The notes under the pieces: generated by a model
Told to the model about the DNA's origin: nothing
The model's input: the letters and a program-made list of their open reading frames with translations, nothing else
The model's database searches: none
Assembly: GCA_019973155.2 (NCBI GenBank)
Contig: BPQB01000054.1
Location: 62,001-126,000 of the forward strand
DNA length: 64,000 nucleotides
Direction: 5' to 3'
Source of the DNA: Phanerochaete sordida
Taxonomy: Eukaryota > Basidiomycota > Agaricomycetes > Polyporales > Phanerochaetaceae
Translations under genes and position numbers: made by a program
Shown here: piece by piece, positions 12,155 through 23,811 of the stretch
Numbering within the stretch: position 1 is the first letter of the stretch
How the letters are laid out: each line of letters opens with the position of its first letter

Positions 12155-13641
12155 ATGTCACCTACGCTGCAGCTGGTGCGTTCCTCTCGGTGTCTTATGG
12201 CAGTTCCATGGCTGACGGCGTTGACTCGTCTATCCATAGCTCTCGTGACCTATGACTATATCCTCACATTCCGGCAGGAGATCGACACGGTCTGGCGACG
12301 ACGCATCTCAGTCATTTCGATTTTGTTGATTCTGAACCGGTGGTGTGTATTGGTCTCCACCCTGCTAATGCTGGTGCCGGCGTCGCCCGAGGTACGTTCG
12401 GCGGCATACCTACGGTGCGCCACTCACCCACATGATTCTGTTAGACGTGAGTCGTCGCCTTATCTTCGAGCCTTGAAAACGGACGTTGAAAGTGCTCCTT
12501 ACTTGCTAGTTGCAAATACGTGCCTACTCTTGCCAGCGCCATCGAACTCGTAGGACTCACGACGCCCGCAGGTGAGCCCGGTTCTTCTTCTCGTCATTCT
12601 TTTACTGACCGACGGCAGTCATCGAGGCGCTCCGCATATGCGCCATCTGGCGTCAGAACTGGTTTCTGTTCGTCCTTGTACTCCTGCCGGGCTTGCTGCC
12701 TACGCCGACCGTTGCGGTGGGACCCACCTAATCTTATCGGAATATGCCAATGTTCATAATTTCATCGCAGGTCTTGATGGCACGGCTGCAGCGCGGGTAT
12801 GCCGGGCCACCGCTGAATATCTGTACGGTGACCTTCGACGAGGCCACTGCGCGGCTTTTCCCGATGTACGTCGTGTTATTCAATCCGATAACCTTCGCTG
12901 ATCTCCTCCGTAGCTGTACGTCGTGTGGTGTTAGGGACGCGAGCACTACCTCTAATCACCGAAGAACAGTGGATCCGTTGACCAGTGTCGGCTGTTTATG
13001 TTTGCAGATACTGGCCGTCAGCCTGACATGGGCGAAGACCTACCAGCATTGGTACGGGGCCAGGAACCTCAGGTTACCTTTAGTTCTGTCTACGTCGCTT
13101 CTTCGAGATGGTCCGTACTTCACCAGTTACACATGGTCCGTCGCTGATTAACTTTACAGGCACCTTATATTTCCTGTACGTCCTCATCATCGCGGCTCAG
13201 ACGGATTGGCTCTGAGACTTGATCCTCAGCTCGGTGTTGGCCATCAGCATTGTTCAGATTTTTGTGTACGTGAAAGTGAGTGGTCTAAAGGGTCTGTGAG
13301 ACGCCCAACTGTGAGCCTGACTCTTGGACCTCAGAACTGGGAAAACTACGCGCTCCTCGTAAACGTCCTGGTAGGTTCAGTCCCTGCTGGTGTGTACCGA
13401 CAACTCACCTTCCTCACAGCCGCCCATCCTCGTCAGCCGCTTCCTCTTCAGCCTGCGGCAGCTCGGCCGCCGAAAAGACACCCTCTCGTACAGCGGTCCG
13501 GGCATAGCATTCTCGCTCCCGAACTACCTGACAACTATCGACGTGTTCGGGAACATTGGCGAGTCCGTGGTTGTCCAGGCTGAGGCCGACATGGACAAGG
13601 ACGGCGAAGCGCACAACATGGTCCCTCTCGGTACCGCGTAG
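12155..13641 (+). CDS. DUF6533 multi-pass membrane protein, copy 1
   Basis: DUF6533 proteins are about seven-helix membrane proteins, greatly expanded in Agaricomycetes and of unknown function. The signature is clear: ALVTYDYILTFRQEIDTVW followed by RRRISVISILLILNR, then CKYVPTLASAIELVG, VIEALRICAIWRQNWFLF, the helix LVLLPGLLPTPTVAV, GTLYFLSVLAISIVQIFVY and PPILVSRFLFSLRQLGRRK. The C-terminus is short and charged and ends PLGTA and TAG at 13639-13641. The apparent in-frame TGA at 13213 lies inside a 54-nt GTACGT...CAG intron, so the gene looks intact. The start at 12155 (MSPTLQL) is chosen because the frame runs unbroken into the domain; a second ATG at 12197 is possible. It is 937 bp upstream of hydrolase copy 1, on the same strand. 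Confidence 0.75.
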
Positions 13642-14474
13642 GGCGCCATTAGAACAGGCATGTGTCGACAGGATTGCGCGTGAAATCGAGGCACTGATGA
13701 TCATTGACTAGGGATCTACCGGGCGCGTCCCCGCGAACGTGCATCCTGCCCGCCACTTCTAAGCATGTATTACTAGTTTCGCCCTGGCAGACGGGTACCT
13801 GCCGCCTCAGAAGCACCTCAGAAGGCCCTCGTAATCACCGAGCGGGAGAACGAGATTCTCGGATGTCCGCGTCGGGGGAGTCGGTGAGGCGTCTGCTGGG
13901 GCCCGCTTGTGTTCTGGTATTATCTGGACCGTCCATTCGTTTCAACCCACTTCTTGACATCATCCCTGGTCCGCCCGAGTGATCGCCACAGTCCGCATAG
14001 AGACCCATGGGTCTCGCTACTGACTTCTACTCGACAGCATCGCAACTTCACAAAAATCGCCGCCATCCAGTCGATGTCAAGGGCGGGAGCACTGACTGCG
14101 CGACCACGTCCACATCATCCCTCATCATGATCCGCGGCCTCGCAGCGCGCCATCTTCCCGCCCTTACGACATGACGCGACGCGCGCACGCGCGCGACGCC
14201 GCTTCGCGTTCGGAGCCGCTGCGCGCCTCGCGTCACCACGGGCGCGTGTTCCCAGGGTGCGGACCTTCGCTCGCTCCTAACGGCCGGCCCCCGCCCCTAA
14301 GCCGCGCGCACGCTCCACAGGCAATGCAAATGCGCGGGTGGCACAGGACGCGTATCAGTCGCCGCCCGTTCAGCGCGTTGCCGGCGAGTCACCGTCGACG
14401 GTTCAGGAGGGTCAGTCGTGTTGCCAGTCATATTGTCCAATTTGCTCGCGTCGACGCGCGAGCGCGTCATCGAT
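13642..14474. other. Intergenic region between DUF6533 copy 1 and hydrolase copy 1
   Basis: No gene is supported. From about 14130 the sequence becomes rich in CGCGCG-type runs (for example 14170-14230). The promoter of hydrolase copy 1 lies at the right end. Confidence 0.4.
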
Positions 14475-14480
14475 TATAAA
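14475..14480 (+). promoter_or_regulatory. TATA box of hydrolase copy 1
   Basis: TATAAA (in ATTATAAAAG) lies 104 bp upstream of the ATG at 14579. It is the only TATA-like motif in the last 400 bp before the gene. Confidence 0.5.
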
Positions 14481-14578
14481 AGTTGGTGGTGGAGTAGCGG
14501 AACCTCAGGCGATCTCTTCCTGTTATCGACTGTCCCTAACGAGTACTTCACAACAACCAAGCTACGCACTTCCACAAA

Positions 14579-16903
14579 ATGGCCTTCAACTGGTTGAATG
14601 TGAGTAATGTTGACCTCGCCTGCATCATCGCTAACGACCGATACGACAGCTCGCTGCTTCCACCAACCTGTCATGGACCTCATGCTACGAAGGTTTCCAA
14701 TGCGCTCGCCTAAGCGTAGGTCGTTCGCGCTGTGCACACCATCGCGTCACTGACAGCCTCAATGCCCCTAGGTCCCTCTCCTGTACTCTAATCACAGTGC
14801 TGGAGAGGCTCAGCTGGCTCTCGTCAAGTTACCCTCGAAGTACTCGTCGGGCCATGCGAATTATCGCGGCCCTTTGTTGTTCAACCCAGGTAAGATGCCT
14901 TCTACTTTTAAGCGTGCCCTCTGGCTAACGTCAGACATTCACAGGTGGGCCTGGTAATTCTGGAGTCCAGTTTGTCGTAGACGGAGCGGCGTACTTCCGC
15001 GACATCCTAGGCCCTGAGTATGACCTGGTCGGCTTCGACCCTCGCGGTACGCCCTCATGACCCATTTGGAATGCCGTCCCTCATCATTTGGCGCAGGCGT
15101 CGGAGCGACCACGCCATTTCTATCTGTCTTCAAGGATCCAGCGGAAGCGCTTCAGTTCTACTCGACATATCCGTTGGTATCCGAAGCGACTGAGACCGCC
15201 TTCGGACAAGAGTTTGCTCAGTCTCAAATCCTGGGCCGGCTCGCGTTCGAGCGCGCCAAAGAGGTCGCGGAGTCCGTCACTTCTCTAACGGCTGCAAACG
15301 ATATGATGAGCATCATCAAGGCCTTCGGCGTGGACAAGCTCAACTATTGGGGTGTATCGTAAGTTACGCTTTCCTCTATGTCCAAGGGCCGATATTTATT
15401 CTGTGGTTCACAGGTATGGCTCGGTCATCGGTGCTACGTGAGTGCTACGTAGGTGCCTATATTCGACATTCTGAATTTGAGGATCATTAGGTTCGCCGCA
15501 AAGTATCCGGACAATGTCGGACGCCTCGTCATCGATGGCGTGGTGAACTCGCACCAGTGGTATGGCGGGAGTAAGTACTTAACACAAACGAGTTGTATCC
15601 GTGCTCATTCGTGTTATGTTATAGGGGACGAGGTGGGCGCGCTCGTGGACGCCGACAAAGCGCTCGAATCCATCTACGAAGCCTGCGTCTCCTCTGGGCC
15701 CTCTGCGTGTGCGCTGCACGAAAGCAGCACCGCGCTCATCGCCGCGCGCGTCCAGAAACTCATCGACAAGGTGCGCCGCGCGCCGGTGCAGGTCCTCACC
15801 GGGAACGGCACGAGCCTCGCGTTCGGCGTCGTCGACTACAACGTGCTGCTCACGCAGCTGTACGCGACAACGTTCTTCCCATACCGCCTCGCGCCGGCCG
15901 TCTTCGCAGCGCTCGCGCAGCTCGAGCGCGGCGACGGCAGCGCGCTCTTCTCCGGATCGACGACGCAGGGCATCGACTCGCTGTCCACGTGCTCGTATAA
16001 TTCGTCGGAGCCATACGTCGCGGGGGTGTTGGATATCTCACTGGCGGTCTTGTGTGGGGACAACACCTCGCCGGACGTGCCGACCCTAGAGGAGTCGTAT
16101 TCGTGGTACCAGGAAGCTACAAAGCAATCGCCCCAGTTTACTGGCTCGTACTACGGGACTCATCGTGGTGCATGCGCGTAAGTGTGCATCTCGTGTGATG
16201 GTGAGTTTCAGCTCAATATTCACTTAGCGGCTGGACCATTCGCGGGAAGGATAAGCTCGACGGTATGCCTTCAACGTTTCAACTTTGATGATATGTCCGA
16301 GGTGTTGATCGACGTCACAGCTTCATTCGCCACGAACACGAGCTATCCGCTTCTGATCATTAGCAATACGCTTGGTAAATCCTTCATTGAAGTAGTCGTG
16401 TTATATACTCATCGCAGTGTGGTTCCACAGATCCGGTAACGCCTATCACCAGGTCTGTGCCTCTGTCCCCCCGCATTCGTCATCAAACCCTGACTTAGCA
16501 TTTGACAGTGCACGCAACATGTCTGCGGGGTTCGCCGGCTCAGTACTCCTGCAGCAGAACTCCACCGGCGTATGTCTCTTCCTCCTCTCTATACGCCTCA
16601 CGCTCACGCATCCTAGCACATGTCCATGTCCGGATTCTCGACCTGCACGGCGCAGGCGATTCGCGCATACTTCGCGGACGGCATTCTGCCCGCGCACGCC
16701 ACGGTCTGCCAGCCCGACGGCGCGATCTTCGAGCCGCTGCGCGGGCCGACGAGCCCCTTCCCGCGCGCAGCGCAGGCGGAGTTCCACGTCGGCGAGGGCG
16801 ACCTCGAGGGCGCCGTCCGCGCGCTCGCTATGTCGGGCATCTTCGAGAAGGCGGGCCCCGTGGGGATCTGGAGGAAGATGGGCATGGGCTGGGCTGCGAA
16901 GTG
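14579..16903 (+). CDS. Alpha/beta hydrolase with TAP-like C-terminus (S33-type), copy 1
   Basis: The family resembles bacterial tripeptidyl aminopeptidases and fungal S33-type hydrolases; the substrate is unknown. About 12 exons give, in order: MAFNWLN, WTSCYEGFQCARLS, VPLLYSNHSAGEAQLALVK, the oxyanion-hole region LLFNPG-GPGNSG, YDLVGFDPR, the nucleophile elbow YWGVS-YGSVIGAT, DGVVNSHQWYGG, a long lid exon from 15626, GWTIRGKD, DPVTPIT, MSAGFAGSVLLQQNSTG and HMSMSGFSTCTAQAIRAYF. The expected triad is the Ser of GVSYG, the Asp of DPVTP and the His of HMSMSG. The Ser codon is split by a phase-2 intron, and YGSVIGAT is a 24-nt microexon (15414-15437). Unlike copies 2, 4 and 7 it has no signal peptide, so it is probably cytosolic. 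The stop is TGA at 16901-16903. Confidence 0.85.
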
Positions 16904-17576
16904 ACTGGGCCCCCGTTGAGGATTGGAGTTGTTCTGAGTAGGTGGATTGTCATCCCGGTGGATCGTTGCCAATGCATACGCGCTCGTACTTGACATATCT
17001 CTAGGTTTCGAACCTTGAAATGATCCACAGAGCAGTGATCGGTGGCGGGCCCTACAGCGTGGGCGATCCCGGCTCTCGGTATATCTCATACGAATGGTTG
17101 GTAGGACTTCGAACTATGTGATATTTTCCTCGTTGAAGAGCGGATCATTCTCAAACTGATCCTTTTATGGCGAGCTGAAGTCGTTACACCTCTCGAGCAA
17201 ATTGCATACGCATCAAGGTCGCATTTTGAACAGGATGATGCGGGCCTATGGCATATATGGGAGGCAAGGTGCGTCCCTGACCCGCATCGGAGCATCGATG
17301 ATTATCTACCTGACCAATTCCACCGTCCTCAGGCTCTCCCTGACGTGAGACTGGGCCTGGTACACCGTGATTTAGTGCTACTTCAGGGCATCACTGGCCT
17401 TTCATACCATTCATCACCGAATTGACAGCCGCGGTCACCTGCTTCCATGCTTCAGACCAAGCAATAGTTATCTATGTGATGCTTCTGAGGAGTAGTTGGA
17501 CAGCCCGTGGTGCTCCACCATTCTCGGGCAGCATTCCTCAGCACGGGCATTCGCATCCAAGGACAAATTTGAGGGG
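16904..17576. other. Intergenic region upstream of the six-domain gene
   Basis: No gene is supported. It holds the 3' end of hydrolase copy 1 and the upstream region of the six-domain gene. Confidence 0.4.
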
Positions 17577-17582
17577 ATATAA
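17577..17582 (+). promoter_or_regulatory. TATA box of the six-domain gene
   Basis: ATATAA (in GGGATATAACACCCC) lies 67 bp upstream of the ATG at 17644 and is followed by a pyrimidine-rich stretch (CCCCTTCGTCTCCTTCTGC) of the kind often found at fungal transcription starts. Confidence 0.55.
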
Positions 17583-17643
17583 CACCCCTTCGTCTCCTTC
17601 TGCACGTACAGCACACGCTCGCACTTCGCTCTCATAGCCCATC

Positions 17644-19962
17644 ATGCCCACTGCACAAGGAAGCGTCAGCTTCTCGCACTCTACACCTGGTGTCACCGCC
17701 TCCTTCACCGTCGACGGCACGTCCTACACCTGGACGATCTCCATCGACGTCATCCTCCGCCCGTTCTCGTGCGCGAACGCGACGCTCACGTACCACGATG
17801 CCGCGAGCCTCGCCGCAATCACGCGCGTCGCGCAGGGACGCATCGGCCCGCGCGACCTCGAGCTCGAGTTCGACAACGGCGACGGCATAACGGGCAGCCT
17901 GGACGCGCCATGGGCGGGCGGCAGCGCCGACACTGGGAACCGCGGAGGGTGGGGCGTGCAGCGCGCCGCTGGGGTGCGCGAGCAGCTCCTGGGCCAGCGT
18001 GCACGTGCTGACGATGGAGTTCGCAGCCGAACCATCCCAGGCCCGCGAGCGGCACACGCACCGCGAAGGGCACCGTCGCGGACGGCGTCGCGGCGTTCAC
18101 GGTCGGCAGGCGCGCGCACGCGTGGGCGATCGCCGTCGACGTGATCATGCGGCCGTTCACAGTGTCAGCCGCGACGCTCGCCTACACCGACGCGACGCCG
18201 TTCGACGCGGTGCGCAGGGTCACGAAGGGCCGCGTCGGGCCGCGCGACATCGAGCTTGTGTTCGACAACGGCGCGGTCGTCACTGGGGAGCTCGACACGC
18301 CGTGGGCGGGCGGGAGCGCGGATACGGGCGACCGCGGCGGCTGGCTGGTGACGGAGACGAGCAAGGTGTGTGAGTGACCGCTGATGCCAGACATGGGCAG
18401 GCTGACAGGGGGCCTCAGACTCCCGGGCCTACAAGCGGCATGCGCACCGCGAAGGGCTCCGTCGTGGACGGAGTCGCAGCGTTCACGATCGACGGGCGCG
18501 CGTACGCGTGGGCGATCGCCGTCGACGTAATCGCAGCGCCGTTCAAGGTGTCCGCCGCGATGCTGACCTACACCGACGCGACGGACCTTGCGGCGGTCCA
18601 CAGGGTGACCAAGGGGCGCGTCGGGCCGAGCGACCTCGAGCTTGTGTTCGACAACGGCGCGGTAGTCACTGGCGCCCTCGACATGGCGTGGTTGAGCGGG
18701 AGCGCGAACACGGGAAACCGCGGTGGCTGGCTGGTCTCGGAGGTGGCCAAGGTATGTGAGCGATTGATGCGACCAAAGACATGCAGGCTGACGTGGTGCC
18801 CCAGCCTTCCAAGCTCGAGAGCGGTACACGCACCGCGCAAGGCACCATTGCGGACGGCGTCGCGGCGTTCACGGTCGGCGGGCGTGCGTACGCGTGGGCG
18901 ATCGCGGTCGACGTGACCATGCGGCCCTTTAGGGTGTCGTCCGCGACGCTGACCTACAAGGACAACACGGACTTCTCGGCCGTACGCAAAGCCGTCAAGG
19001 GACGCATCGGGCCAAAGGACGTCGAGATTGAGCTCGACAACGGCGCGGTCATCACGGGAAACCTTGACAAGCCTTGGGAAAATGGCAGCGTCGACACTGG
19101 GAATCGTGGCGGGTGGGATGTGCGGGAGGAGGCGCAGGCTGAGGTGCGCGGTCGCTCGATGTCATCCAGTAGCATATGCTGAACCTCTGCCCTCGCAGGG
19201 CGCTGGACCACCGTCTCAAGGCTCGCCTGCCAAGGGCACTGTCGAGTTTGGGTACAAGCCCGTCACCGCGACCTTCCCCATCGGCGGACGTGTGCACAGC
19301 TGGACGATTGCAGTCGATGTGATCATGATGCCCTTCAATGTCTCCGACGCGGCCTTGACGTACAAGGACGGCGCGGACTTTACTGCGATCCGCAAGGTCG
19401 TGAAGGGGCGCATTGGCCCAAAGGACCTCGAGCTCGAGCTTGAAAACGGCGCGGTGATCACTGGGACCTTCGACAAAGCATGGTCTTCTACTGTCAGTGT
19501 CGATACTGCTGACCGCGGCGGGTGGCAAGTGCAGGGTGATACTGCTGCTGAGGTCAGTACCACTGCGTTCCGACGGCGATACGAAAAGCAGCACATGCTC
19601 ACCTGTCGACTGTCCAGAGCTCGTCAACATCTGGAGTAGCAACGGGAAGTGTTCTGGGCGACGAGCCTGGTCCGGTCCTCGCAGCGTTCACGGTCGGTGA
19701 CAGCCTCCACACGTGGTCCATCAGCATCTACCAGGTGATGGCGCCCTTCAAGGTCTCGTATGCGACGGCAAAGTACAAGAACCTCGCAGATCTTAACACT
19801 GTCAAGAGCGTCTCCAAGGGGCGCATCGGGCCGAGGGATGTTGAGATCGCCTTCGACAACGGAGTCGTCGTGACCGGGGACCTCGACGATGCCTGGCATG
19901 GGGGCTCTGTGACGACGGAGCAAGCCGGCTCGGATGGCTGGGAGGTCGCTGTAGTCACCGAG
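17644..19962 (+). repeat. Six-fold tandem exon repeat (domain module)
   Basis: The exon-plus-intron unit of about 0.39 kb is repeated six times. Units 2, 3 and 4 are most alike, sharing TRTAKGTVADGVAAFTV and AYAWAIAVDV almost unchanged and introns of exactly 53 nt. Units 1, 5 and 6 are more diverged, so the middle units probably duplicated last. Confidence 0.85.
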
Positions 19963-20024
19963 GTTAGTGATCCCGCACGCATGGCGTTGTTTAGATAGAG
20001 AACTAATTTGTCTACATTCAGTGA
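17644..20024 (+). CDS. Six tandem copies of an unknown ~110-residue domain (family C)
   Basis: Six coding exons each encode one whole domain: 17644-17973, 18027-18365, 18419-18751, 18805-19143, 19199-19552 and 19618-19962 (110, 113, 111, 113, 118 and 115 codons; 680 residues). All introns are phase 0 and 53-65 nt. A seventh exon would be only the stop codon TGA (20022-20024), after intron 19963-20021; without that splice the frame would run to a TAG at 19998. Each unit reads roughly: G-T/S-V, AAFTVDGRAYAWAIAVDV, PFKVSAATLTY-D, K-GRIGPKDLELEFDNGAVITG, L-D-PW, and a GNRGGW-V end. The alternating hydrophobic pattern suggests a beta-strand fold. No signal peptide or membrane helix is seen, so it is probably cytosolic. 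I do not recognise the family. Single-domain relatives lie at 41.1 and 44.8 kb. Confidence 0.8.
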
Positions 20025-21171
20025 CTCGCCGTGACGCTGTCTGGCCTGGTAGCGGTTTTGCCTGTTTCCGAGCGTAAAATGACACGATCCAAACACGATC
20101 TGCAAGAATGTACCATATGGTGCTTGCTGGAAATTGACGATATTGAGCACAACAGGGCCTAAGGCCTAAACTCTGGTTTCTTGCGCGGGATCCAAGGTGG
20201 GCGTTGCGGTCGAGGATACACGATGAGTAATTTATTCGTGTCGCCTTGTCATCGTGGCGCTCGGCCGTTGCCGCTCTCACGTGAGAAGGGTTCAGCGATT
20301 TTCCTCCAGCGCAACGCTATTTCAAACCACCACTCGAGAACTTATCCGCAGCTAACGAATTTCTTGCAGGAAGCTAAATTATGCAATGCTCTATCATCTG
20401 AAAGAATATCCTAGGCAAGGAGCACTCCTCAGGGCGTACAGGAACGCTCACGGACCTTTCAGACAGGAGCATCGCCACTTGCTCCTGCGGCACGATTGCC
20501 TCACCGCCATCGACCCCTCCACCCGTAGAAAGCACCCGAATCCCGGCATCTAACACCCAGGCGAGATGCCACCCACCGTTCCGCCTTATCCTCCGCCCCT
20601 CCGCACCCGCCACCTCCGCAGCGCCCGGCGCACCCGACGCACGTTCGTCGTCTGTGAGAGCCTCCGCCGCGCGCATGCCAGGCACCAGGGCGCGGCCGCT
20701 GATACTTTCCCTGGACCTGCTCTCCCAGCGCGAGCATCCCTCGATTGGGCACGCAGCGAACGGGTGGCGTCCGCCGTTCACACCGCGCTCGCGAGCAGAA
20801 GCGTGCGCGTGGGCGGCATCAGGCGCGTGCCGGCGGGCCATCCGTCGCGGTGCACCGCCTTGCGTTCGCGGCATCGAATTTCGGGCTTGCGGAACTTCGA
20901 AGGTCGTTGGATGCCCATAGCACTGGGCGTCGACGCCTTCTCGAGGGGCCCGGAGCTAAGCCACGCGGACGCGATTGTGTGCACGCTCGTGTCTGGACCT
21001 CAGCCGTTCACAGGCGACGCGACGCTTGCGATGGATCTGTCAACGCGGCGCACTGCCCCTCCATCGCGAAGCCTTTTGCGTACGCATATTATGCGCGGAG
21101 GCAAGAGGACCCGGCAAGGCCCTCTCGGTTGTACAGCGCCCTGTATAGTTATCTCATCGCCCACGGAAAAA
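20025..21171. other. Intergenic region, no supported gene
   Basis: About 1.15 kb. The stretch 20470-20900 is GC-rich and open in several frames on both strands, including a 166-codon minus frame, but none shows a family pattern. The promoter of DUF6533 copy 2 lies at the right end; a weak CTGTATAG motif is near 21142. Confidence 0.4.
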
Positions 21172-22907
21172 ATGTCAAGCTCGGAATCGTTGTCCACGAT
21201 ATTCACGAATTTCCAGTACAACCGTGTCACCAACGTCAGTAATATTTATTCTCCTCGTACCGCCGCACATGCTCACCGCTCCCCAGTATCTCGATGGTAC
21301 GCCCTACCTCTCCACCTCTCCACACACTGAGAATCTAGCAACACACAGTCATCAGCTCCGTCCTCACAGTACGCCCCGCGCCCCGCGCCTCCCGCGCGTG
21401 CTGACCCGCCCGCAGATCTACGACTGGCTGCTGACGCTCGCGCGCGAGGTCGAGCTCGTGTGGCGCTCGCCGTGGTCCGCGATCAAGGTGCTCTTCCTCG
21501 TGACGCGCTACACGCCGTTCGTCGAGCTCGGGTTCATCGTCTGGCGTGCGTCCTCTCTTACACCTGTATATGTTGTGTTAGCAGAACGTTGGCGCCGACC
21601 GTGGTGGCGCAGCGCTCGCCACGAACGACATCTCCCCGCGCGCGTGCTATGTTGACTACCAGTGGACGGGGTGTACGCCTCCTCGCTCCCGCTCCCCGAT
21701 CCGCCCTGATAGCGTTCGTACAGGGACGAACATCACCGGGATCCTCTTCGCCGAGAGTACGCCTCCTCCCTCCCCGCACCCGATCGCCCGCTGACGCGCG
21801 GACAGTAATCCTGATGCTGCGCACGTGGGCCGTGTACGAGCGGCGGCGGTCCGTGGGCGTCTTCCTCGCGCTCTGGACGCTCGCGACGTTGGTCCCGAAC
21901 CTCGCGAGCGTCGGCGTCTTCCTGCAGTCGCTCGAATGTGCGCCCCATCTACCATCTGCTGCAGACACGGCACCGGGGCTGACGCGATGATGCGTGGTGC
22001 GACAGTCGGGCCGCTGCCCGCGCTCGAGAACGCGCCCGGCGTCGGCTGCCACGTCGTCGCGGGCAGCTCGATCCTGTTCGTCAGCTGGGTGATGTTCATC
22101 GTCTCCGAGGCCGGTGCGTACGCTCCCGCGCCGTTCTTCTGCATTGCCTGACGAGTCTTGCAGTCGTCCTTGGCATGATGGTGTTTGTCGCAGTGCGGGA
22201 CTGTAAGTGGTGCCGTGTGTGTGTCGGCTGTGTGCTGACACGGTGGGTAGATCGGTTTAGTAAGGATTCGGGTTTGTTTCGGACGGTGTTCCGCGATGGT
22301 ACGCACACACTATCCTCCGTCTCGCCCACAGCTGAATTTTTGCTATACAGGCACGATATTCTACCTCTACCTCTTCGCCTTCTCCGCCGCAAACGTCATC
22401 GTCGTACTCACTACCCCGGTACGCCCTTTCTCCCTTCCCCACCCACGTCCCCTTTCACGCCATCTCACTGCTACGCAGGCCGGCCTGATCAACCTCCTCT
22501 CGATGTACGCCTCGCCTTCTGCGCCAGCACGCACGCCACACTGACGCAGCGGCAGCTCGGAGCGCATGGTGCACTCGATCCTCACGTCGCGCATCATCCT
22601 GAGCCTGCGCGCGCTCAGCGGGCGCCGCCGCTTCGACTGGAGCACCTTTGAGGCCGGCGTGCGCACCGCCGGCGTGCGCGACGCGCAGTTCGCCCACACC
22701 GCGGCCAGCTCGGACGGCGGCTCGGATGGCAGCGGCGTGGCGGGCAGCGTTGTGGGGAGCGGGGTTGATACTACTGATCGGCATGAGGCGCCCGGGGCGG
22801 AGAAGGGTGTGGGGGAGGATGTCGCTGTGGAGGTGGTTGAGGTGGACGGGGAGAGCTGCCTAGAGCTGGATGGAGTGGCGGACGTCCAGGTTGGCTCGGC
22901 TGTGTGA
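21172..22907 (+). CDS. DUF6533 multi-pass membrane protein, copy 2
   Basis: This is a paralogue of the 12.2 kb gene, closer to copy 3. The first exon (MSSSESLSTIFTNFQYNRVTN) ends in a GTCAGT donor. Later exons give IYDWLLTLAREVELVWRSPW, KVLFLVTRYTPFVELGFIVW, VILMLRTWAVYERRRSVGV, GCHVVAGSSILFVSWVMFI, GTIFYLYLFAFSAANVIVV and MVHSILTSRIILSLRAL. Copies 2 and 3 end this way where copy 1 has SRFLFSLRQ. The C-terminal tail of about 90 residues is Ser/Gly-rich then acidic, unlike copy 1, and ends with TGA at 22905-22907. At least eight short introns are needed. It is about 900 bp upstream of hydrolase copy 2 on the same strand. Function is unknown; a sensor or receptor role has been guessed for such proteins only from topology. 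Confidence 0.75.
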
Positions 22908-23811
22908 TTGCCTTAATCACCACTGAATCTCGTAGGACGTGCTTGAGAATCAAGAGTGCCTTCTTCCTGTCTCTTGAAAGCGATTGCCGTCAGCAGATGC
23001 TCCAGCGCGAACGAAGCGGGCAAGGCCGATGACAGGGCCTTGCACGGTTCGAAGTGTCCAGGGTCGCATGTTCTGATCACACGCGCTTGATGGCATGCAG
23101 ACCCCGACCACTTGCCCTCTGGTCTCTCCATCACCAGTCATCCATAGCGAGCCGTCCTTCAAATTTTCAAAAGCGGAGATTGCCTTTCACTCGCGTAGTG
23201 GCTCTGGGCCGCAATGGAGCGCAGGGTGTCTTGGGTTGTCGCGGGCCTTCGGTGCAGCGCATATATGCATACTCCGATCAATTTCCTCGTGCGTGTCCTC
23301 TCATGCCCACAGTACGAAGCTCGACCTCGCACGCGTGCCACGTCCGCGCGCCATCCTTCGTGCACAGGTCACGTCCAGCAGAATGACAGCGACGCCCGGC
23401 GCAGTCCAGGGCCGCCGCGTCAGCTGGCTCGGCAGCACGCGTCGACGCGCTGCGGCGCGCCTCCTGCCACCGCGCGGCCGACGGCCACGGACGCGTGCGA
23501 GCTTTCCGTCGATCCGCCCCTCCCGCGAACGCTTTGCGCTGCGGCCTGGGCGCCGTCCGCAGCTGCCGCGCTGACACTTGCGTAGCACCGAGGCGCGCCG
23601 GCCGCAGACTGCACGTCGCCGCCGTACGCGCGCGCATTCCGCGACGAACGTGCACGTCGCCATTCGCGGCCAGAGCGTCCCAGGACGCCACCACGTCCGC
23701 CGATCCCTGGCTCGTCTGTCATGGCGGTCGCTGTGCCCGCAGCCGTCGGTGCCTGTCCGCGCGCGCGTACATAAACACGTCACGGCAGACCAGGACGCGC
23801 ATACAAGCAGC
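22908..23811. other. Intergenic region between DUF6533 copy 2 and hydrolase copy 2
   Basis: No gene is supported. The right half (23330-23760) is very GC-rich, which creates long overlapping open frames on both strands. A weak ACATAAACAC motif near 23770 is the only TATA-like sequence before the hydrolase. Confidence 0.4.

Noticed and set aside
13213..13215. In-frame TGA in the DUF6533 gene at 12155, which looked like a nonsense mutation
   Set aside because: It lies inside a 54-nt intron with a GTACGT donor and CTCAG acceptor. Splicing it out gives GTLYFLSVLAISIVQIFVY, a normal helix for the family.
20374..20874. 166-codon minus-strand open frame
   Set aside because: Several other frames are also open here, composition is biased and no family pattern or splice context is seen.
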